Source: Ruminiclostridium sp. (GTDB taxonomy: Bacteria; Bacillota; Clostridia; Oscillospirales; Ruminococcaceae). From it: DNA of 64,000 nucleotides. This document shows positions 60,818 through 64,000 of this stretch, in pieces. A model generated the notes under the pieces. It was not told where the DNA came from. It saw nothing but the letters and a program-made list of their open reading frames with translations, and did not search any database. Numbering within the stretch: position 1 is the first letter of the stretch; each line of letters opens with the position of its first letter. The stretch is taken from contig JAGBHT010000028.1 in NCBI GenBank assembly GCA_017935365.1, positions 18,579 through 82,578 of the forward strand. Reading direction: 5' to 3'. A program made the translations under genes and the position numbers.

Positions 60818-63773
60818 CGTATTTGAAAAGTATGTGACCCCTCGCCCCGAGGTAAACCCGACTATCTATGCCTACAAGCTGAACGGCGTTACCACTCACG
60901 ACGGCTACATAAAAGTAGGCTACACCGACCGTAACGCCGTACAACGTATAAAAGAACAGCTACATACAAGCGGAGTAAGCTACACCGTTCTTTGTGAAGA
61001 ATCGGCAATGCGCCCCGATGGCTCGTGCTTCAACGATCACGATGTACACGCTATTCTTAAACGCAACGGTTTTCATCGGCTTAACGAAAACACCGACAAG
61101 AACGAATGGTACAACTGTACCGTAAATGATGTACGCTCAGCCGTTCGTGAACTGCGTACAGGTGAAAGGACGGACGAATACCGCACCGCCGACTTTAAAA
61201 TGCGTCCGGAACAGAGTAAAGCGGTAGACCGCACAATCGAATACTTTGAAAACATTAAAAAGACCGAGCCTGAGCGCATACCAAAATTCCTGTGGAATGC
61301 AAAAATGCGTTTCGGCAAAACGTTTGCGGCTTATGAGCTTTGTAAAAAGATGAATTTCAAACGTATTCTTGTTCTGACCTTCAAGCCTGCCGTAGAGTCG
61401 GCATGGAGCGAGGACTTAAGAACTCACGTTGATTTCGAGGGCTGGCAGTACGTTTCAAACAAGGACGCACATAATAACAAGCAGAATATCGACGAGGCAT
61501 ATTACAATGCCGACAGCACAAGACCGATAGTAGTTTTCGGCTCGTTTCAGGATTTGCTCGGTACTAACGAAAACGGCGGTATAAAATACAAGAACGAGTT
61601 TATCCATACTACCAACTGGGATATAGTCATATTTGACGAATACCATTTCGGTGCATGGAGAGAAAACGCAAAGAAGCTGTTTGACGATCCCGATGATGAA
61701 GATATAGACTTTGACGTTGAGAAATATCAGAAAGAAGAAGCTGGTAATGCCGTAAACGAAACTTTTCTGCCTATAACCTCGTCACACTATCTTTATCTGT
61801 CCGGCACGCCGTTCAGAGCAATGCACAGCGGAGAATTCATTGAAGAGCAGATATTCAACTGGACTTATTCCGATGAACAGAGCGCCAAAGAAAACTGGAA
61901 AGGCGATAATAATCCGTACTTGTCGCTACCCCGTATGGTAATGATGACATATAAGATTCCTGAAAGCATACGCTCGGTAGCGTCCGATGGCGAATTTGAC
62001 GGCTTTGATCTGAACGTATTCTTTTCAGCAAAGGGAAAAGGCGAGGACGCTCATTTTGTCTATGAAAACGAGGTACAGAAATGGCTTGATCTGATCCGTG
62101 GCGCATATCTCCCGGCAAGCGTGGACGATCTTAAAATTGCGGCAAGTCTTGGTGTTGACAAGCGCCCGCCTATGCCGTTCTCGGATACAAGATTGCTGAA
62201 TGTCCTGTCGCATACCCTATGGTTCCTGCCGAATGTCGCATCCTGCTTTGCTATGTACAATCTTCTTATGCAAAGCCAGAACAACTATTATAATCAGGGT
62301 TATAAAATCAACGTATGCGCCGGTGTAAAAGCGGGTGTCGGTCTTGATGCCGTAAAACCCGTCATGGATTCTATGGGCAATCCTCTTACAACACGGACAA
62401 TCACCCTCACTTGCGGAAAGCTGACTACAGGTGTTACAGTAAAGCCGTGGACAGGCATTTTCATGCTCCGCAACCTCAAAAGCCCCGAAACCTATTTTCA
62501 GGCGGCTTTCCGTGTACAGTCGCCCTGGACGGTAAAAAACGAAAAAGGCGAAACCGAAATAATCAAGCACGAATGTTATGTATTCGACTTTGCTCTTGAC
62601 CGTGCGCTCCGCCAGATATCAGACTACGCCTGCAACCTGCACTCGGATAATACAAATCCCGAAAAGAATGTCGGCGAGTTTATAAATTTCCTGCCCGTAT
62701 TAGCCTATGACGGCTCGACTATGGAACAGGTAAACGCACAGGCTATTCTTGATATTACCCTCGCAGGAACATCAGCAACGTTGCTTGCGAAACGCTGGCA
62801 GTCAGCCCTGCTTGTAAATGTAGATAACGATACGTTGAAACGTCTTATGGCAAGCACGGAAGCAATGGAAGCGCTTGAAAACATAGAAGCGTTCCGCAAT
62901 CTCAATAAAGAGCTGGAAGTAATTATCAACAAATCCGAGGCGGTAAAGAAATTAAAGAAAGACGGCGTTGACAAGCTTACCCCTAAAGAAAAGAAAGAGC
63001 TTACCGAAGCCGAAAAGGAATTCAAGTCCAAGCGCAAGGAAGTACAGGAAAAGCTGATGAAATTCGCCGCAAGAATACCGGTTTTCATGTATCTCACCGA
63101 TTACCGCGAATCCTGCCTGAAAGATGTTATAACTCAGCTTGAACCCGGACTTTTCAAGAAAGTAACCGGTCTTGACACAAAGGATTTCGATCTTCTGTGC
63201 TCGCTCGGCGTTTTCAACTCCAGCCTGATGAATCAGTCCATTTTCCAGTTCAAACGCTATGAGGACGCAAGCCTTACTTATACCGGAATTGATATGCACG
63301 AGCATGATAAGGAAATAGGTGGCTGGGACACTGCAATAAGAAAAGAAGAATATAAAAAATTGTTCTATAATCAGCAGGAATCCATGACCGCCCAACAGCA
63401 TACCAAAGCCACCGAAGATATAGCGGAACTGAAGAAAGAAGTCGCGCGGACCTCAGCAGTAAAATCAATTCAGCCATACGGCAAGTCAACCGTTACAAGT
63501 TCAACAGCTCCTCCACTTGTAACTGAAAAGTTCGGCATTAAATCTCCTGTTCCGAAAACTACTTTACCAATCCCCGACAGAAAACGTAATAACACCTCTG
63601 ACTTTGACGAATCGGCAATAACTGTCGGAATGACCGTTATACATAAAAAATTCGGCGAAGGAAAAGTACAGTCGATCGCTGATAAACATATCTATGTAAA
63701 ATTTGCTGTCGGTCAGAAAAACTTCACTTTCCCTGCCGCATTCACAGGTGGCTTCCTCCACCTTCCGAAATAA
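60810..63773 (+). CDS. GIY-YIG-like nuclease/SF2 helicase fusion (restriction subunit)
   Basis: A 987-residue protein; the ATG at 60810 follows AGGCGGTG (an in-frame GTG at 60801 is less likely). Residues about 12-115 resemble a GIY-YIG (T5orf172-type) nuclease: YAYKLN, GYIKVGYTDRNAVQRI and a later HDVHAILKRNGFHRL. Residues about 125-620 are a superfamily 2 helicase: Walker A-like NAKMRFGKTFAAYEL, DEYHFGAW (DEAH-like), LSGTPFRA, and the C-terminal RecA part LTCGKLTTGVT and YFQAAFRVQSPW. A Lys/Glu coiled coil (about 695-755) follows, and the last 55 residues (VGMTVIHKKFGEGKVQSI...VKFAVGQKNF) match the UvrD/PcrA-type C-terminal tudor-like domain. Likely the cleaving, translocating subunit of the methylase system. 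Confidence 0.85.
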   Translation: MADVFEKYVTPRPEVNPTIYAYKLNGVTTHDGYIKVGYTDRNAVQRIKEQLHTSGVSYTVLCEESAMRPDGSCFNDHDVHAILKRNGFHRLNENTDKNEWYNCTVNDVRSAVRELRTGERTDEYRTADFKMRPEQSKAVDRTIEYFENIKKTEPERIPKFLWNAKMRFGKTFAAYELCKKMNFKRILVLTFKPAVESAWSEDLRTHVDFEGWQYVSNKDAHNNKQNIDEAYYNADSTRPIVVFGSFQDLLGTNENGGIKYKNEFIHTTNWDIVIFDEYHFGAWRENAKKLFDDPDDEDIDFDVEKYQKEEAGNAVNETFLPITSSHYLYLSGTPFRAMHSGEFIEEQIFNWTYSDEQSAKENWKGDNNPYLSLPRMVMMTYKIPESIRSVASDGEFDGFDLNVFFSAKGKGEDAHFVYENEVQKWLDLIRGAYLPASVDDLKIAASLGVDKRPPMPFSDTRLLNVLSHTLWFLPNVASCFAMYNLLMQSQNNYYNQGYKINVCAGVKAGVGLDAVKPVMDSMGNPLTTRTITLTCGKLTTGVTVKPWTGIFMLRNLKSPETYFQAAFRVQSPWTVKNEKGETEIIKHECYVFDFALDRALRQISDYACNLHSDNTNPEKNVGEFINFLPVLAYDGSTMEQVNAQAILDITLAGTSATLLAKRWQSALLVNVDNDTLKRLMASTEAMEALENIEAFRNLNKELEVIINKSEAVKKLKKDGVDKLTPKEKKELTEAEKEFKSKRKEVQEKLMKFAARIPVFMYLTDYRESCLKDVITQLEPGLFKKVTGLDTKDFDLLCSLGVFNSSLMNQSIFQFKRYEDASLTYTGIDMHEHDKEIGGWDTAIRKEEYKKLFYNQQESMTAQQHTKATEDIAELKKEVARTSAVKSIQPYGKSTVTSSTAPPLVTEKFGIKSPVPKTTLPIPDRKRNNTSDFDESAITVGMTVIHKKFGEGKVQSIADKHIYVKFAVGQKNFTFPAAFTGGFLHLPK

Positions 63774-63782
63774 TCAAAAGCT

Positions 63783-63809
63783 ACATCCCGACTGATTCAG
63801 TCGGGATGT
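63783..63809 (+). terminator. Terminator of the defence locus
   Basis: Stem ACATCCCGACTG / CAGTCGGGATGT with a tiny loop, followed by TCTTCTTTAT, 10 nt after the stop. Confidence 0.8.
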
Positions 63810-63852
63810 TCTTCTTTATCGAACACCGTATATATGCCGACATACAACAAAA

Positions 63853-63878
63853 AATCCCGTGTAAAACTACACGGGATT
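63853..63878 (-). terminator. Terminator after tRNA-Lys
   Basis: Minus-strand stem AATCCCGTGTA / TACACGGGATT with a 4-nt loop, then TTTTTGTTG. It lies 5 nt after the CCA end of the tRNA and ends the rRNA-tRNA transcript. Confidence 0.85.
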
Positions 63879-63882
63879 AACT

Positions 63883-63958
63883 TGGTACACCTTCAGGGAC
63901 TCGAACCCAGGACCCACTGATTAAGAGTCAGTTGCTCTACCAACTGAGCTAAAGGTGC
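63883..63958 (-). tRNA. tRNA-Lys (anticodon CTT)
   Basis: A 76-nt tRNA including encoded CCA. Acceptor GCACCTT pairs with AAGGTGT; D arm AGCTCAGTTGGTAGAGC; anticodon arm CTGACTCTTAATCAG with CTT in the loop; T arm TGGGTTCGAGTCC. It follows the 5S rRNA by 4 nt, so it belongs to an rRNA operon on the minus strand. Confidence 0.95.
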
Positions 63959-63962
63959 ATAA

Positions 63963-64000
63963 ATGTCGGCATCTTTCTATCTTCCCAGGCAGTTGCCCGC
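63963..64000 (-). rRNA. rrf: 5S rRNA, 3' end (partial)
   Basis: On the minus strand the edge reads GCGGGCAACTGCCTGGGAAG then ATAGAAAGATGCCGACAT, matching the 3' part of Ruminococcaceae-type 5S rRNA (GGGC-ACTGCC-TGGGAA-ATAG, then the helix I strand). The 5' part lies outside the window. Confidence 0.78.

Noticed and set aside
58095..63773. Assignment to DISARM, BREX or classical type III systems
   Set aside because: No drmA/B/C or PLD gene, no pglZ or brxL, and the methylase plus GIY-YIG-helicase layout differs from mod/res.
1..64000. CRISPR array, prophage or complete insertion sequence
   Set aside because: No regularly spaced identical repeats, no cas genes, no transposase or integrase gene, and no phage structural cluster were seen.

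Overview
The window looks like a chromosomal segment of a Gram-positive anaerobic gut Firmicute of the Oscillospiraceae/Ruminococcaceae type (Ruminococcus or [Eubacterium] siraeum-like). Grounds: strong GGAGG ribosome sites; sporulation-type genes (SpoIID/LytB domain, YpeB); Thr/Pro- and Asn-rich linkers on secreted proteins; a lipoprotein GH5 cellulase with a cellulose-binding module; several class B sortases; a ThiI-cysteine desulfurase pair; a low-to-moderate GC base. The species call is an inference from gene content, not a database result. Gene density is high, most genes lie on the minus strand, and the far right edge enters an rRNA operon (5S 3' end, then tRNA-Lys).

Layout. 1-4.7 kb (minus): ADP-ribosylglycohydrolase, a pyrophosphatase-like/histidine-phosphatase fusion, and a large WG-repeat protein running off the edge. 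5.3-8.2 kb: an ABC-F ATPase with a degenerate second ATP site, convergent with a BTAD-type regulator. 8.2-10.1 kb: a candidate small RNA and an AAA+/DUF4143 ATPase bracketed by copies of a 36-nt palindrome. 10.1-15.1 kb: a compact type IV pilus operon headed by a transglutaminase-like lipoprotein. 15.2-21.1 kb: ilvB-ilvN-leuC-leuD-leuB with two small extra genes, behind a consensus promoter. 21.2-27.3 kb: four tandem class B sortases and a SpoIID-domain protein. 27.3-30.2 kb: pncC, thiI and a cysteine desulfurase.

30.4-45.4 kb: ypeB, a hybrid histidine kinase, an orphan MalK-type ATPase, a DUF4830-like protein, upp, rpiB, tsaB, tsaE, fhs, and a parE-HD-parC topoisomerase operon. 45.4-47.2 kb is a small AT-rich island with a JAMM-motif protein, an overlapping 44-residue gene and repeat debris. 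47.3-55.2 kb: a fucose/arabinose isomerase-family gene with palindromic operator-like sites; a luxE-luxC-YhhN (lysoplasmalogenase-like, frameshifted) cluster; the cellulase; and a secreted protein with a sortase-type tail. 55.4-58 kb: bioY and a MATE exporter. 58.1-63.8 kb: a restriction-modification-like defence locus (XRE regulator, two N6-adenine methylase genes, a GIY-YIG/helicase fusion) beside the 5S-tRNA-Lys.

How it fits together. The sortases, the sortase-tailed protein, the GH5 lipoprotein and the pilus genes suggest a fibre-attached lifestyle with an elaborate surface. The luxE-luxC-YhhN cluster suggests long-chain aldehyde metabolism, perhaps tied to plasmalogen (vinyl-ether) lipids, without bioluminescence. 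The best candidates for under-described biology are the aldehyde/lysoplasmalogenase cluster, the palindrome-flanked DUF4143 ATPase, and the methylase/GIY-YIG-helicase locus with its mosaic methylase.
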